This document shows, piece by piece, positions 17,993-26,875 of a stretch of 64,000 bases of DNA. Position numbers and translations under genes: made by a program. Numbering within the stretch: position 1 is the stretch's first letter; each line of letters starts with the position of its first letter. Source of the DNA: Jannaschia sp. M317. GTDB taxonomy: Bacteria > Pseudomonadota > Alphaproteobacteria > Rhodobacterales > Rhodobacteraceae. A model generated the notes under the pieces. The model was not told the DNA's origin. It made no database searches and was given only the letters and a program-made list of their open reading frames with translations. The stretch is from positions 3,067,001 to 3,131,000 of the forward strand of contig NZ_CP081155.1 of assembly GCF_025141175.1 (NCBI RefSeq). The letters are read 5' to 3'.

Positions 17993-18361
17993 TTATTTCT
18001 TCTTGCCGGCAATGGCCTTTGCGGGGCCTTTGCGGGTGCGAGCGTTGGTGTGGGTGCGCTGACCGCGAACCGGCAGGTTCCGGCGGTGACGCAGACCGCG
18101 GTAGCAGCCCAGGTCCATCAGACGCTTGATGTTCATCTGGGTGTCGCGGCGCAGGTCGCCCTCGACGGTGACGTTCGCGTCGATGAACTCACGGATCGAC
18201 AAAACCTCGGCGTCCGACAGCTCATTGACGCGACGCGTGGCGTCGATGCCAACAGCGTCGATGATCTCTTTCGCCTTCGAGGGGCCGATGCCCGTGATGT
18301 AGGTGAGCGCGATGGGTACGCGCTTCCCCGTGGGGATGTTGACGCCAGCAATACGAGCCAA
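17993..18361 (-). CDS. rpsM: 30S ribosomal protein S13 (TTG start)
   Basis: 122 residues with [20 protein letters not shown], the [10 protein letters not shown] helix-hairpin-helix and a basic tail ([20 protein letters not shown]). S13 contacts tRNA and the 50S subunit at the head of the 30S. The codon in front of ARIAGVNIP is TTG, not ATG, and an AAGGAA site lies six bases upstream, so translation starts with a rare initiator. No in-frame ATG fits the family N-terminus. Confidence 0.95.
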   Translation of the reverse strand: MARIAGVNIPTGKRVPIALTYITGIGPSKAKEIIDAVGIDATRRVNELSDAEVLSIREFIDANVTVEGDLRRDTQMNIKRLMDLGCYRGLRHRRNLPVRGQRTHTNARTRKGPAKAIAGKKK

Positions 18362-18452
18362 TGGAGCTTCCTTCTGCGTTGCGGTTCCGTAGTGCCAGAA
18401 CCTTTTTTCACAACGGCCCAAGGCAGGATGCCAGGGGCCAGAAATAGATGAC

Positions 18453-18557
18453 CGGGAATCGAACGATTCCCGGCGGAGATTGCGATTTAGGGGGTTGACC
18501 CGATGGGGTCAAGTGCGCGCGGGCCGTCTGTCAAGAAGTTTCTTTTCAGACAGCCCG
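18453..18557. other. Three consecutive hairpins between adk and rpsM
   Basis: 18453-18474 is a perfect palindrome CCGGGAATCG / CGATTCCCGG. 18495-18512 is TTGACCC / GGGTCAA with a GATG loop. About 18522-18557 pairs GGGC-TGTCTG with CAGAC-GGCCC around an A-rich loop. Together they look like a termination or processing zone between adk and the alpha operon genes. Confidence 0.55.
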
Positions 18558-18572
18558 CAGGCCGCAACCTTA

Positions 18573-19214
18573 TCAGCCGAGCGCGGCCTTGATGTCACCC
18601 GCGACAGCCTCGATCTCGCCCAGGCCATCGACCGTCACCAAATCGCCCTTGGCGTAGTAATAGCCGATCAGTGGCGAGGTCTGTTTATAGTAGGCCAGAA
18701 GACGCGTCTTGAGGCTTTCCTCATTGTCGTCGGCGCGGCGCTTGAACTCCGTGCCACCACAATTGACGCATTTGCCATCGGCAGGCTGCGGTTTGGTGAC
18801 GTCGTTATAAACCTCACCACAGCATCCACAGGTCGATCGGGCGATGATCCGGGCAACCAGCGCGCCGTCGTCCACCTGCATCTCGATCACGCGGTCCAGC
18901 GTGGCGCCATGCTTGGCCAGCAACGCGCCCAGGGCATCCGCCTGCGGCAGGGTCCGGGGGAAGCCGTCAAAGATGAAGCCGCCGCCGTTGTCGCCTTCCA
19001 GCTGTTCTTCGATCAGGCCGATGACGATCTCGTCGGTGACAAGTTCGCCCGCGTCCATGACGGCCGCGACCCGCTTGCCCATCGCCGTGCCGGACGACCG
19101 CGCCGCCCGGAGCATGTCGCCGGTGGACAGCTGGATCATGCCCCGCTCCTCCACCAGACGTCGTGCCTGCGTTCCTTTGCCCGCGCCCGGCGGTCCAAGC
19201 AGAATGATGTTCAT
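18573..19214 (-). CDS. adk: Adenylate kinase
   Basis: 213 residues. P-loop [14 protein letters not shown] lies at residues 7-20 and the AMP-binding block [10 protein letters not shown] follows. The LID domain carries a four-cysteine zinc knuckle ([10 protein letters not shown], then CVNCGG), as in many alphaproteobacterial enzymes. It catalyses AMP + ATP = 2 ADP. It overlaps the secY stop by four bases, the classic secY-adk linkage. A second, diverged adenylate kinase gene lies at 50958-51644. Confidence 0.96.
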   Translation of the reverse strand: MNIILLGPPGAGKGTQARRLVEERGMIQLSTGDMLRAARSSGTAMGKRVAAVMDAGELVTDEIVIGLIEEQLEGDNGGGFIFDGFPRTLPQADALGALLAKHGATLDRVIEMQVDDGALVARIIARSTCGCCGEVYNDVTKPQPADGKCVNCGGTEFKRRADDNEESLKTRLLAYYKQTSPLIGYYYAKGDLVTVDGLGEIEAVAGDIKAALG

Positions 19215-20569
19215 CGTCTTGCCGCTCCCTTCTTGGACCCACGCTTCTTGCCGCGCAGCTGGCTCTTCTCGATCAGACCCTCGTACTGGTGCGCCAGCAG
19301 ATGGCTTTGCACCTGTTGGATCGTATCCATCCCCACCGACACGATGATCAGGATCGAGGTGCCGCCGAAGTAGGCCGTGATAGCCAGCTGGCTGCGCACC
19401 ATCTCAGGCACCAGACAGACCAGCGCCAGGTAAGCCGCACCCAGAACGAGGATCCGGTTGGTGACGTATTCCAGGTATTCAGCGGTGCGCTTGCCCGGCC
19501 GGATGCCCGGAATGAAGCCGTTCTGGTTCTTCAGATTGTCCGCCACGTCATCGACCTTGAAGGCGACGTTGTGGGTGTAGAAATAGGTGAAGAACACGAT
19601 CATGGCCGCAAAGAACAGCAGATACAGCGGCTGTCCGGGTCCGAAATAAGCCAGGATCGTCGACATGATCGGGCCGGAATTCTGACCCGAGAAGGTGCTG
19701 ATCGTCGTCGGCAGCAACAGCAGCGACGAAGCAAAGATCGCCGGGATCACGCCCGCCGGGTTAACCTTGATCGGCAGGTGGCTGGACCCGCCATCATAGA
19801 CCTTCATCCCCACCTGACGACGCGGGTACTGGATGTGGATCTTGCGCAGGCTGCGTTCCATGAACACGACCAGAACAAGGGTGCCCAGCAACATCGCCAC
19901 GACCCCCAGGATCGCAGGCGTCGACAACGCGCCTGTCCGGCCGCTCTCAAAGAACTGGGCCAGGGCGGCAGGCAGTTCGGCCACGATACCGACGAAGATG
20001 ATCAGAGAGATGCCATTGCCGATGCCGCGCGCGGTGATCTGCTCACCCAGCCACATCAGGAACATGGTGCCGCCCACCAGCGTCACGACGCAGGCCGCGC
20101 GGAAGAACAGCCCCGGATCGGCCACCAGACCGCCCGCCTCCAGCGATACGGCAAGGCCATAGGCCTGCAACGTCGCCAGGGCCACGGTGCCGTAACGCGT
20201 GTACTGGTTGATCTTCTTGCGGCCTGGCTCGCCCTCTTTCTTCAGCTGCTCCAACTGGGGGACCATGGCGGTCATCAGTTGCACGATGATCGACGCCGAG
20301 ATGTAGGGCATGATGCCGAGCGCAAAGACGCCCATGCGCCCGATCGCGCCACCCGTAAACATGTTGAGCACACCGCCCAACCCTGCTGCCGCCTGATCGA
20401 CGAATTCGCGCAGCGCGCCTGCGTCGATGCCCGGCACGGGGATATAGGTTCCGATGCGGTAGATGATCAGCAGGCCGATCGTGAACAGGATGCGTTGGCG
20501 AAGCTCTTTGGCTTTACCGAATGCACCCCAGCTCATGTTGGCGGCCATCTGCTCTGCGGCTGAAGCCAT
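19211..20569 (-). CDS. secY: Preprotein translocase subunit SecY
   Basis: 452 residues with about ten membrane helices. SecY forms the protein-conducting channel of the inner membrane with SecE and SecG. Family blocks include [17 protein letters not shown] near residue 45, [17 protein letters not shown] as the plug/helix 2 region, and [20 protein letters not shown] near residue 310. The C-terminal tail is basic ([12 protein letters not shown]). It lies 119 bases after rplO with a large hairpin in the gap, and it overlaps adk. Confidence 0.97.
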   Translation of the reverse strand: MASAAEQMAANMSWGAFGKAKELRQRILFTIGLLIIYRIGTYIPVPGIDAGALREFVDQAAAGLGGVLNMFTGGAIGRMGVFALGIMPYISASIIVQLMTAMVPQLEQLKKEGEPGRKKINQYTRYGTVALATLQAYGLAVSLEAGGLVADPGLFFRAACVVTLVGGTMFLMWLGEQITARGIGNGISLIIFVGIVAELPAALAQFFESGRTGALSTPAILGVVAMLLGTLVLVVFMERSLRKIHIQYPRRQVGMKVYDGGSSHLPIKVNPAGVIPAIFASSLLLLPTTISTFSGQNSGPIMSTILAYFGPGQPLYLLFFAAMIVFFTYFYTHNVAFKVDDVADNLKNQNGFIPGIRPGKRTAEYLEYVTNRILVLGAAYLALVCLVPEMVRSQLAITAYFGGTSILIIVSVGMDTIQQVQSHLLAHQYEGLIEKSQLRGKKRGSKKGAARR

Positions 20570-20592
20570 GAGAGCCCCTCTTGCTAAACTGA

Positions 20593-20627
20593 AACGCCGC
20601 CCGAAGGGCTTCCCCGCGGGCGGCGTT
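20593..20627 (-). other. Intercistronic hairpin rplO-secY
   Basis: AACGCCGCCCG pairs perfectly with CGGGCGGCGTT around a 13-base loop. On the minus strand it is followed by TTTCAGTTTAG, so it could act as a partial terminator before secY. Confidence 0.6.
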
Positions 20628-20688
20628 CAAGGAAAATCCTCAGATCATGTAAGCGGACCCGCGCCCGCCTACAACCGATCCGAATGCG

Positions 20689-21156
20689 TCACTCGGCGGC
20701 GGGGGCCGCAACAGTGACGGAGCCGCCCGCCTTTTCGACCGCCTCGACCGCGCCCTTGGACGCGCCGGTGACGGTGATCGTGGCCTTGGCGGTGATCTCA
20801 CCCTTGCCCAGCAGGCGGATGCCGTCGAGCTTGCGGCGCACCACACCCGCGGCAACCAGGTTGTCCTCGGTGATGGCAGCGGCGTCGAGGCGACCGTTGT
20901 CGATGAACTCCTGCACCTTGGACAGGTTGATCACCGCGAACGACTTGCGGTTCGGCTTGTTGAAGCCACGCTTGGGCAGACGCTGGTAGATCGGCATCTG
21001 GCCGCCCTCGTAGCCCTTGATGGCCACGCCCGAGCGGGATTTCTGACCCTTGATACCACGGCCACCCATCTTACCGGTGCCGGAGCCGGGACCACGGCCG
21101 ACGCGCTTGGCGCGGTGGGTTGCGCCGGGATTGTCGCGCAGATCATTGAGTTTCAT
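20689..21156 (-). CDS. rplO: 50S ribosomal protein L15
   Basis: 155 residues. The N-terminus [20 protein letters not shown] and the glycine-rich [20 protein letters not shown] block are standard for L15, an early assembly protein of the 50S. I used the ATG at 21156, which carries a GAGAAG site upstream; the frame stays open for 45 further codons without family similarity. It is the first gene of this block, whose promoter should lie in the 212 bases to the sulfotransferase gene. Confidence 0.96.
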   Translation of the reverse strand: MKLNDLRDNPGATHRAKRVGRGPGSGTGKMGGRGIKGQKSRSGVAIKGYEGGQMPIYQRLPKRGFNKPNRKSFAVINLSKVQEFIDNGRLDAAAITEDNLVAAGVVRRKLDGIRLLGKGEITAKATITVTGASKGAVEAVEKAGGSVTVAAPAAE

Positions 21157-21368
21157 ATCGCTTCTCCTCTTGCCGGAAGCGTCCCCGAAGCGATGTGGGA
21201 CGAACGCGGCGTTTCGATTCCTTCGCACCCAATCGGGCACCGAGCGCGCATACACCGCGCCCCCGGCCACATCAAGCCCCGCGCAGCCCAATGAATCGGA
21301 CCGATGGCGGCAAGCGTGCTATAAGCAAGGCACCTGCTCGCGCCCATAGTCACGAAAAGGATGCCCTG

Positions 21369-21977
21369 ATGCCCCTCGAAATAATCGGTGCCGGTTTCGG
21401 CCGGACGGGGACCGACTCCCTGCGACAAGCCCTGAACATGCTGGGCTTCGGCCCCTGCCACCACATGTACGAGGTCCGCGACGACCCGGAAAAGGTCGAT
21501 CTGTGGCACGACTACTTCTGCGGCGGCGCGCCGCTCGATCTTGATCGGCTGTTTTCGGGATACCGCTCACAGGTCGACTGGCCGGGGGCTCACCTCTGGC
21601 GGGAATCCGCTGCGCATTATCCGGATGCCAAGGTGATCCTTTCGGTGCGTGACCCCGAAAGCTGGTACGCGTCCTACGCCAAGACGATCAAGGCGTTCCG
21701 CGAGGCAGAGATGCCGCCAGACGTCCCGCATCTCCACAAGTTACAGGACTTCGTCGATGCGTTCCTCGCTGACCGCTTTGCCACAAAGGAAAAGGCCATC
21801 GCCGACTATCTGGACCACGTGGCAGAGGTGAAGGCCACGATTCCCGCCGACCGCCTGCTTGTCCTGGAACTGGGCGCGGGCTGGGAACCGCTTTGTGATT
21901 TCCTTGGCGTGGCAGTACCGGATACGCCCTATCTGCACACCAACGCGACAGAGGCCTTTCAGGAAAAGAACCTGTAG
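21369..21977 (+). CDS. Sulfotransferase family protein
   Basis: 202 residues. The N-terminal block GAGFGRTGTDSLRQALNMLG is the PAPS 5'-phosphosulfate loop of the sulfotransferase superfamily, followed by GFGPCHHMYEV. The 3'-phosphate block is KVILSVRDPESWYASY near residue 90. This is the small cytoplasmic subgroup common in proteobacteria (Sulfotransfer_4 type). The acceptor is unknown. The ATG at 21369 has AAGGA seven bases upstream. It stands alone on the plus strand between two ribosomal blocks. Confidence 0.85.
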   Translation: MPLEIIGAGFGRTGTDSLRQALNMLGFGPCHHMYEVRDDPEKVDLWHDYFCGGAPLDLDRLFSGYRSQVDWPGAHLWRESAAHYPDAKVILSVRDPESWYASYAKTIKAFREAEMPPDVPHLHKLQDFVDAFLADRFATKEKAIADYLDHVAEVKATIPADRLLVLELGAGWEPLCDFLGVAVPDTPYLHTNATEAFQEKNL

Positions 21978-22004
21978 ACCGGCGCCGCATGCCCGCCCGA
22001 CTGC

Positions 22005-22655
22005 CTAGATGCCGTCGCCGTCCACCGGTGGATTGCGCCAGCGCGGGGCGGCAAAGGGCCGGGTAAGGGCGCGCTCGACCATCTCTAACCGGTCCTGACC
22101 GTAAAACATGTCGCCATCGACCACATAAGTCGGAGAGCCCATGACACCAAGGGCCAGGGCCTCCGCTCCGTTGGCGTCGAACTGCGCCTGCGCCTCCGGC
22201 CCGGCAGCCCGCGCCAACAGGGCGTCCGGGTCATGGCCCAACCCGACCGCCAGGGCCGCCAGGGTTGCGCGGTCCGACAGATCGGCATCGTCGCGCCAAT
22301 GGGCCTGCAACAGGGCATGGGCCATGGCGTCCACCTGGGCCCCACGGTCCCCCAGGGCCAGGATCATGCCGCTTGCCAAGGAATAATCCGCGTCATGAAA
22401 CGTCGGACGAAACGACACCACCGGCACGCCCCGCCACTCCGCCCAGCGTTCGATCTCGCGCCCGAAGAAATAGTCGACATGCGCCTGCGTCCGCGCCCGG
22501 AACGCCAGACTGCCCTGGGCCTCTACCACCGGCGACAACGGAACCGGGCGATGCAGCAGCACCGCGCCCTCGGCAGCGCAGATCTGGGCCAATCGGGCGG
22601 ACCCGAGATAGGCAAAGGCGGAATGCGCCGAGTAATAATAGGTGATCACCTTCAT
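22005..22655 (-). CDS. 2-hydroxychromene-2-carboxylate isomerase family protein (DsbA-like fold)
   Basis: 216 residues of the DsbA/kappa-GST fold. It begins KVITYYYSAHSAFAYLGSAR, where serines replace the CXXC of DsbA, as in NahD-type isomerases. The C-terminal GVMGSPTYVVDGDMFYGQDR motif is the cis-proline loop and is diagnostic. NahD uses glutathione to isomerise a naphthalene-pathway intermediate, but many homologues have no known substrate and none of the pathway genes are near. It is divergent from the VWA genes, with 44 bases between the starts, so the two promoters must overlap. Confidence 0.82.
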   Translation of the reverse strand: MKVITYYYSAHSAFAYLGSARLAQICAAEGAVLLHRPVPLSPVVEAQGSLAFRARTQAHVDYFFGREIERWAEWRGVPVVSFRPTFHDADYSLASGMILALGDRGAQVDAMAHALLQAHWRDDADLSDRATLAALAVGLGHDPDALLARAAGPEAQAQFDANGAEALALGVMGSPTYVVDGDMFYGQDRLEMVERALTRPFAAPRWRNPPVDGDGI

Positions 22656-22699
22656 GTGGGCACCCTTGATCGGTTCGCCGGGTCTTGCAAGGGTGGGGA

Positions 22700-23383
22700 A
22701 TGCGCCCGCTGATCGCCGCCCTGCTTGCAACGATCCTGACCGCCCAGACGGCCCTGGCCGAATGTCGCGATGATGCGATGGTGGTTTTCGACGGCTCCGG
22801 GTCCATGGCGGGCCTGGGGTTCCGCCCCGTCGGCCCACCGCGCATAGACGAAGCACGCGGCGCCATGGCCCGCGTCCTGCCGGAGGTGGAGCATCTGCGC
22901 CGTATCGGTCTGGTAACCTACGGACCCGGTGACGCCTGCGACGCGATCAACACGCATTTCGGCCCGATCCCCGCCTCTGCCACCCCGATCCTCGACGCGC
23001 TGGCTCTGTTGCAGCCACAGGGGCTGACCCCGCTGGCCGCCGCCGTCGACCGCGCCGCCGAAGCCCTGGTCTACCGCACCCGGCCCGCGACCATCGTGCT
23101 GGTGACCGATGGAAACGACACCTGCGCCGGACGCCCCTGCGCGCTGGCCCCGCGCCTGGTCGCGGCGGGGGCGGATCTGACGATCCACGTCCTTGGCTAC
23201 AAGGTCGTCGGCGACTACGCCCCCGGTACGCCCTTCGCGTCGGGCGAACTCCCACGCGGCGAGGTCACGGCGCGCTGCATGGCCGAGGCCACGGGCGGCC
23301 GCTACATCCTGACCGAAACCATCGACGAATTGACCCAGGCCCTGCGAGAGACGTTGGGCTGCTACGTCTTCGGGCGGCTCTGA
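22700..23383 (+). CDS. Secreted VWA-domain protein, tandem copy 1
   Basis: 227 residues. A signal peptide covers residues 1-20 (cleavage ALA before EC). The rest is one von Willebrand A domain with a complete metal-binding site: DGSGS at 31-35, Thr110 in GLTPLAAAV and Asp137 in VLVTDGND. Cysteines at 22, 80, 142, 147, 193 and 221 recur in all four copies and suggest three disulfides outside the cytoplasm. It ends soon after the last cysteine (LGCYVFGRL). The start ATG at 22700 follows a GGGTGGGG run. The next copy begins four bases after the stop. Ligand and function are unknown. Confidence 0.85.
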   Translation: MRPLIAALLATILTAQTALAECRDDAMVVFDGSGSMAGLGFRPVGPPRIDEARGAMARVLPEVEHLRRIGLVTYGPGDACDAINTHFGPIPASATPILDALALLQPQGLTPLAAAVDRAAEALVYRTRPATIVLVTDGNDTCAGRPCALAPRLVAAGADLTIHVLGYKVVGDYAPGTPFASGELPRGEVTARCMAEATGGRYILTETIDELTQALRETLGCYVFGRL

Positions 23384-23386
23384 GCG

Positions 23387-24091
23387 GTGCGCCCTGCGCT
23401 GACTGCCCTGCTCTGCCTCGGGATGGCGCAACCGGCACTGGCCGATTGCAGCGCCGATGCCATGCTGGTCTTCGACGGCTCCGCCTCCATGGCGGCACCG
23501 GGCCTCGTCCTCTCCGATCCGCCCCGCATCGACGAGGCGCGCCGCGCCATGGCCCGCGCCCTGCCCCTGGTGGAGCACACTCGCCGCATCGGCCTGATCA
23601 CCTATGGTCCGGGGCCGGAAGGCAGCTGCGACGGCGTCACCTTTCGTCTCGCGCCGATCCCGCAGGCCGCGCAATCGATCCTCGATGTGTTGCAGACGGT
23701 CGATCCCAACGGGCAGACCCCCCTGACCAAAGCCGTCGCGCGCGCCGCCGAAACGCTGGATCATCGCAACCGACCCGCCGTCATCGTTCTGGTCACCGAT
23801 GGGGACGACACCTGCGACGGCGCACCGTGCGCCCTGGCCGACCGGCTGGCGGGCGAGGCTGCGGATCTGACCATCCACGTGCTGGGCTTCAAGATCGCGG
23901 ACGCCTTCGCCATCGGCGACTTGCAACGGCGCCCCATCCCGCGTGCGGCCATCGAAGCAGGCTGTCTGGCCGACCGGACCGGGGGCACCTATGTGCTGAC
24001 GGACACGGTCGAGGATCTCGTGGCCGCCCTGGACCGGACGCTCGGCTGTCTGGTCATCGGGGCCCTGCCCCCGACCCGGCGTCCCGCATGA
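23387..24091 (+). CDS. Secreted VWA-domain protein, tandem copy 2 (GTG start)
   Basis: 234 residues, clearly homologous to copy 1 along its whole length. A signal peptide ends in QPALAD just before the first conserved cysteine. The metal site is DGSASM, then Thr in GQTPLTKAV, then VLVTDGDDTC. The start is a GTG three bases after the copy 1 stop, so translation is probably coupled. The C-terminus runs 12 residues past the last cysteine and contains a proline/arginine tail (LPPTRRPA). As with the other copies, no partner gene explains it. Confidence 0.83.
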   Translation: MRPALTALLCLGMAQPALADCSADAMLVFDGSASMAAPGLVLSDPPRIDEARRAMARALPLVEHTRRIGLITYGPGPEGSCDGVTFRLAPIPQAAQSILDVLQTVDPNGQTPLTKAVARAAETLDHRNRPAVIVLVTDGDDTCDGAPCALADRLAGEAADLTIHVLGFKIADAFAIGDLQRRPIPRAAIEAGCLADRTGGTYVLTDTVEDLVAALDRTLGCLVIGALPPTRRPA

Positions 24092-24795
24092 CCCTGCGCG
24101 CCGGGTTTCTGTCGTTAGCCCTGTCCCTGCCCGCCGCCGCGGGGTCGCCCTGCGCCACCGATGCCATGCTGGTCTTCGATGGCTCCGCCTCCATGTCGGA
24201 GATCGGCTTTGACATTCAGGATGCCACCCGGATCGAGGACGCCCGCGTGGCCCTGGCCCGGTCCCTGCCGGACGTCGAGGTATTCCGCCGCATCGGGCTG
24301 ATCACCTATGGCCCCGGTGGTGCGGACGCCTGTTCCGGCATCACCCTGCGGTTCCCACCCGAACCCCTGGCCGCGACGCGTATCATCGCCGAAGTCGAGG
24401 CGCTGCGGCCCAACGGCCTGACGCCGCTGTCAAAGGCGGTCGAACGCGCCGCCGAGGTTCTGAACTATCGCAATCAGCCCGCCATCGTGGTTCTGGTCAC
24501 CGACGGAAACGAAACCTGCGGCGGCACGCCCTGCGCCCTGTCGAACAGGTTGGTGGCACAGGCGGCCGACCTGACCGTGCATGTGATCGGGTTCAAGGCG
24601 TCGGGTGACTTCTTTGCCTGGGACAGTCCCGAACAGACCTTTGGGGATGACACGGTGGCGCGCTGTCTTGCGGATCGGACGGGCGGGCTGTTTGTGTCGA
24701 CGGACACAGTCGACGCATTGACCGAGGCCCTGCGCGCGACGCTGGGCTGCCTGATCATCGGGGTCGGGCCGTCCCACGGACGTGACCATGGCTGA
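24088..24795 (+). CDS. Secreted VWA-domain protein, tandem copy 3
   Basis: 235 residues. The short signal peptide MTLRAGFLSLALSLPAAAGS ends just before the first cysteine. The VWA metal site is DGSASM, GLTPLSKAV and VLVTDGNETC. The six-cysteine pattern is kept. The ATG overlaps the stop of copy 2 (ATGA). A longer frame reaching back through copy 2 is open but only shadows it. The tail after the last cysteine is GPSHGRDHG. Confidence 0.83.
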   Translation: MTLRAGFLSLALSLPAAAGSPCATDAMLVFDGSASMSEIGFDIQDATRIEDARVALARSLPDVEVFRRIGLITYGPGGADACSGITLRFPPEPLAATRIIAEVEALRPNGLTPLSKAVERAAEVLNYRNQPAIVVLVTDGNETCGGTPCALSNRLVAQAADLTVHVIGFKASGDFFAWDSPEQTFGDDTVARCLADRTGGLFVSTDTVDALTEALRATLGCLIIGVGPSHGRDHG

Positions 24796-25513
24796 CCTCT
24801 GCCGAATCTTGACGCCCGTTCTCGCGCTGGCCCTGACGTGCCAGACTGCGTTGGCGAACTGCGCGGCCGACACGATGATCGTCTTCGATGCCTCCGCCTC
24901 GATGACCGCACAGGATTTCAACGCCACGCGGTCGCAGCGGATTCATCAGGCGCGCGCCGCACTGGCCGAAGTTCTGCCGGAGGTGGAGGACATCCGCCGC
25001 ATCGGCCTGACTGTCTATGGTCCGGAGGCGCAGGACAGCTGCGGCGGCATCCGCCTGCGCCTGCCGCCCCGTGCGGGGGCCAGTGCCGACATCCTGTCCG
25101 AGATCGACACCACAGCCCCCGCCGGCCTGACCCCCCTGACCGAGGCGGTGGCCCGGGCAGCCGAAGCCCTGTCCTATCGGACCCGCCCCGCCGTCGTGGT
25201 TCTGGTCACGGATGGCAACGAAAGCTGCGGCGGGTCGCCCTGCGCCCTGGCGGACCGGTTGGCTGCGACGTCAGCGGATCTGACCGTGCACGTGCTGGGC
25301 TACAAGGTGGTCTGGGATGCCTTCGCAAGCCACGGCAAACGCGATGCACCGTACTTCGGGGCGGAGGTCGTGGCCCGCTGTCTCGCGGATCGGACCGGCG
25401 GCACCTATGCCTCGACCGAAAGCGTCGCGGAGTTGACCGAGGCACTCCGGGCGACGCTGGGCTGTCTGGTGTTCGGGGGGCTGCGGCGCGGATCCGACAG
25501 GTCAAGCCATTGA
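24788..25513 (+). CDS. Secreted VWA-domain protein, tandem copy 4
   Basis: 241 residues with a signal peptide (MADLCRILTPVLALALTCQT, cleavage near TALA). The metal site starts with DASASM instead of DGSASM, which keeps the aspartate and serines; GLTPLTEAV and VLVTDGNESC complete it. The ATG at 24788 overlaps copy 3 by eight bases; an in-frame GTG six bases earlier is possible. This is the last copy, followed by a bidirectional terminator shared with the convergent rpmD block. Confidence 0.83.
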   Translation: MADLCRILTPVLALALTCQTALANCAADTMIVFDASASMTAQDFNATRSQRIHQARAALAEVLPEVEDIRRIGLTVYGPEAQDSCGGIRLRLPPRAGASADILSEIDTTAPAGLTPLTEAVARAAEALSYRTRPAVVVLVTDGNESCGGSPCALADRLAATSADLTVHVLGYKVVWDAFASHGKRDAPYFGAEVVARCLADRTGGTYASTESVAELTEALRATLGCLVFGGLRRGSDRSSH

Positions 25514-25521
25514 AAAGAAGA

Positions 25522-25547
25522 CGCCCCGGCCATTTCTGACCGGGGCG
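25522..25547. terminator. Bidirectional terminator between the VWA genes and rpmD
   Basis: CGCCCCGG / CCGGGGCG stem with a ten-base loop. It is followed by CTCATTTCTT on the plus strand and TCTTCTTTTC on the minus strand. It sits between the two convergent operons. Confidence 0.8.
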
Positions 25548-25592
25548 CTCATTTCTTGCGAAGGCGGCGTGAACCCCGCCCTACGCTGACGC

Positions 25593-25781
25593 TCAGTCGC
25601 GCTCTTCGATGATCTGCACCATGTGCGGGATCTTGGCGACCATGCCGCGCACGGAGGGGGTATCCTCCAGCTCGCGGGTCTTGTGCATCTTGTTCAGACC
25701 CAGACCGATCAGCGTGGCACGCTGGTCGGCGGGGCGACGGATCGGAGAGCCGATCTGTTTTACGACGATCGTTTTAGCCAT
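25593..25781 (-). CDS. rpmD: 50S ribosomal protein L30
   Basis: 62 residues, normal for L30. [20 protein letters not shown] and the [20 protein letters not shown] block are standard. It follows rpsE by three bases and is the last gene of the spc block here, because rplO has been separated from it by the VWA region. Confidence 0.96.
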   Translation of the reverse strand: MAKTIVVKQIGSPIRRPADQRATLIGLGLNKMHKTRELEDTPSVRGMVAKIPHMVQIIEERD

Positions 25782-25784
25782 GGA

Positions 25785-26375
25785 TCAAGCCTCCTCTACG
25801 GCAGGGGCCTGCGTGCCGTCGATCTTGGGCGCATCGCCCTTGTTCAGAATGTCGGCCACCTTCTTGCCGCGACGCTGCGCGACCGAGCGGGGGCTCGATT
25901 CCTTCTGAAGACCGTCGAGCGTGGCCCGGATCATGTTGTAGGGGTTCTGCGAACCGATCGACTTGGACACGACGTCCTTGACGCCCAGCATCTCGAACAC
26001 GGCACGCATCGGACCACCGGCGATGATACCCGTACCTTCGGGCGCGGTGCGCATCACGACGCGACCGGCACCGTGGCGACCGGCGACATCGTGGTGCAGG
26101 GTCCGGCCGTCGCGGAGCGCGACGCGGATCATCTGGCGCTTGGCTTGCTCGGTGGCCTTGCGGATGGCCTCGGGGACCTCCTTGGCCTTGCCCTTGCCGA
26201 AGCCGACGCGGCCCTTCTGGTCGCCAACGACGACGAGCGCGGCGAAGCCGAAGCGCTTACCGCCCTTGACGGTCTTGGACACGCGGTTGATCGCCACAAG
26301 GCGGTCGGCGAATTCCGGGGTTTCGTCACGGTCGCGGCCACGGCCCCGCCCACGGTTGTTGTCACGTTCTGCCAT
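25785..26375 (-). CDS. rpsE: 30S ribosomal protein S5
   Basis: 196 residues. An arginine-rich N-terminus ([20 protein letters not shown]) precedes [20 protein letters not shown] and the glycine loop [21 protein letters not shown]5 sits at the mRNA entry and decoding region. The start at 26375 gives the family length; a frame opening at 26471 would add 32 residues that run through a hairpin zone and is rejected. Confidence 0.96.
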   Translation of the reverse strand: MAERDNNRGRGRGRDRDETPEFADRLVAINRVSKTVKGGKRFGFAALVVVGDQKGRVGFGKGKAKEVPEAIRKATEQAKRQMIRVALRDGRTLHHDVAGRHGAGRVVMRTAPEGTGIIAGGPMRAVFEMLGVKDVVSKSIGSQNPYNMIRATLDGLQKESSPRSVAQRRGKKVADILNKGDAPKIDGTQAPAVEEA

Positions 26376-26404
26376 GCGGCATCTCCTGCATGTCTTGGGG
26401 CGAT

Positions 26405-26460
26405 TTGCCCCGTTTTGTACAATCCTGGTGACCGGGCTTCCCGTTTTGGGGGAAACCCGG
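26405..26460. repeat. Paired intergenic repeat, copy 2
   Basis: Two units, TTTGCCCCGTTTTG near 26405 and TTCCCGTTTTGGGGGAAACC near 26439, lie between rplR and rpsE. They match the paired units at 5440-5486 and 48536-48591. The second forms a hairpin with its flanks (CCGGG / CCCGG, 26432-26460). Confidence 0.55.
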
Positions 26461-26473
26461 TCCCGGATCATCG

Positions 26474-26495
26474 AGGGGGCCGCAAGCGGCCCCCT
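26474..26495. other. Intercistronic palindrome rplR-rpsE
   Basis: AGGGGGCCGC-AA-GCGGCCCCCT is a perfect palindrome ten bases past the rplR stop. It may be a partial terminator or RNA-processing site inside the spc block. Confidence 0.6.
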
Positions 26496-26504
26496 ACCCG
26501 TCTC

Positions 26505-26864
26505 TTAGAACTTCAGGCCGCCTTCACGCGCAGCGTCGGCCAGAGCCTTCACCTTGCCGTGGAAGAGGAAACCACCGCGGTCGAAGTACACTTCTTCCAC
26601 GCCGGCCTTCTTGGCCCGCTCGGCAATCGCCGCGCCGACCGATGCGGCCGCCTCGACGTTGTTCTTGCCGACCATGCCCAGATCTTTTTCGAGCGTGGAG
26701 GCAGACGCGAGCGTCACGCCTTTCACGTCGTCGATCAACTGGACGCTGATGTTCTTGTTCGAACGATGCACCGACAGGCGCGGACGCCCGGCTGCCATCT
26801 TGCGAAGCTTGTTCCGGACGCGCAGGCGGCGCTTGAGGAACAGATCCCGTTTGCTGTTTGCCAT
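26505..26864 (-). CDS. rplR: 50S ribosomal protein L18
   Basis: 119 residues. [20 protein letters not shown] and [15 protein letters not shown] are the L18 core that binds 5S rRNA, and the protein ends [19 protein letters not shown]. It follows rplF by 11 bases. Confidence 0.97.
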   Translation of the reverse strand: MANSKRDLFLKRRLRVRNKLRKMAAGRPRLSVHRSNKNISVQLIDDVKGVTLASASTLEKDLGMVGKNNVEAAASVGAAIAERAKKAGVEEVYFDRGGFLFHGKVKALADAAREGGLKF

Positions 26865-26875
26865 CTGACTGGTCC

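Noticed and set aside
18453..18474. A hairpin that resembles a tRNA T-arm
   Set aside because: The stem is ten pairs with a very short loop and there are no D or anticodon arms around it. No tRNA or rRNA gene was found in the window.
22005..22655. Naphthalene-degradation gene nahD
   Set aside because: Only the fold is supported; no other aromatic-degradation genes are nearby, so a pathway assignment would be unfounded.
23446..24087. A long frame that would fuse the second and third VWA genes into one product
   Set aside because: Its first part is read in a different frame from VWA copy 2 and is Arg/Pro-rich; the third gene has its own ATG and signal peptide at 24088.
26376..26471. A longer rpsE start adding 32 residues
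   Set aside because: The extension crosses a hairpin and repeat and has no similarity to S5; MAERDNN at 26375 fits the family.
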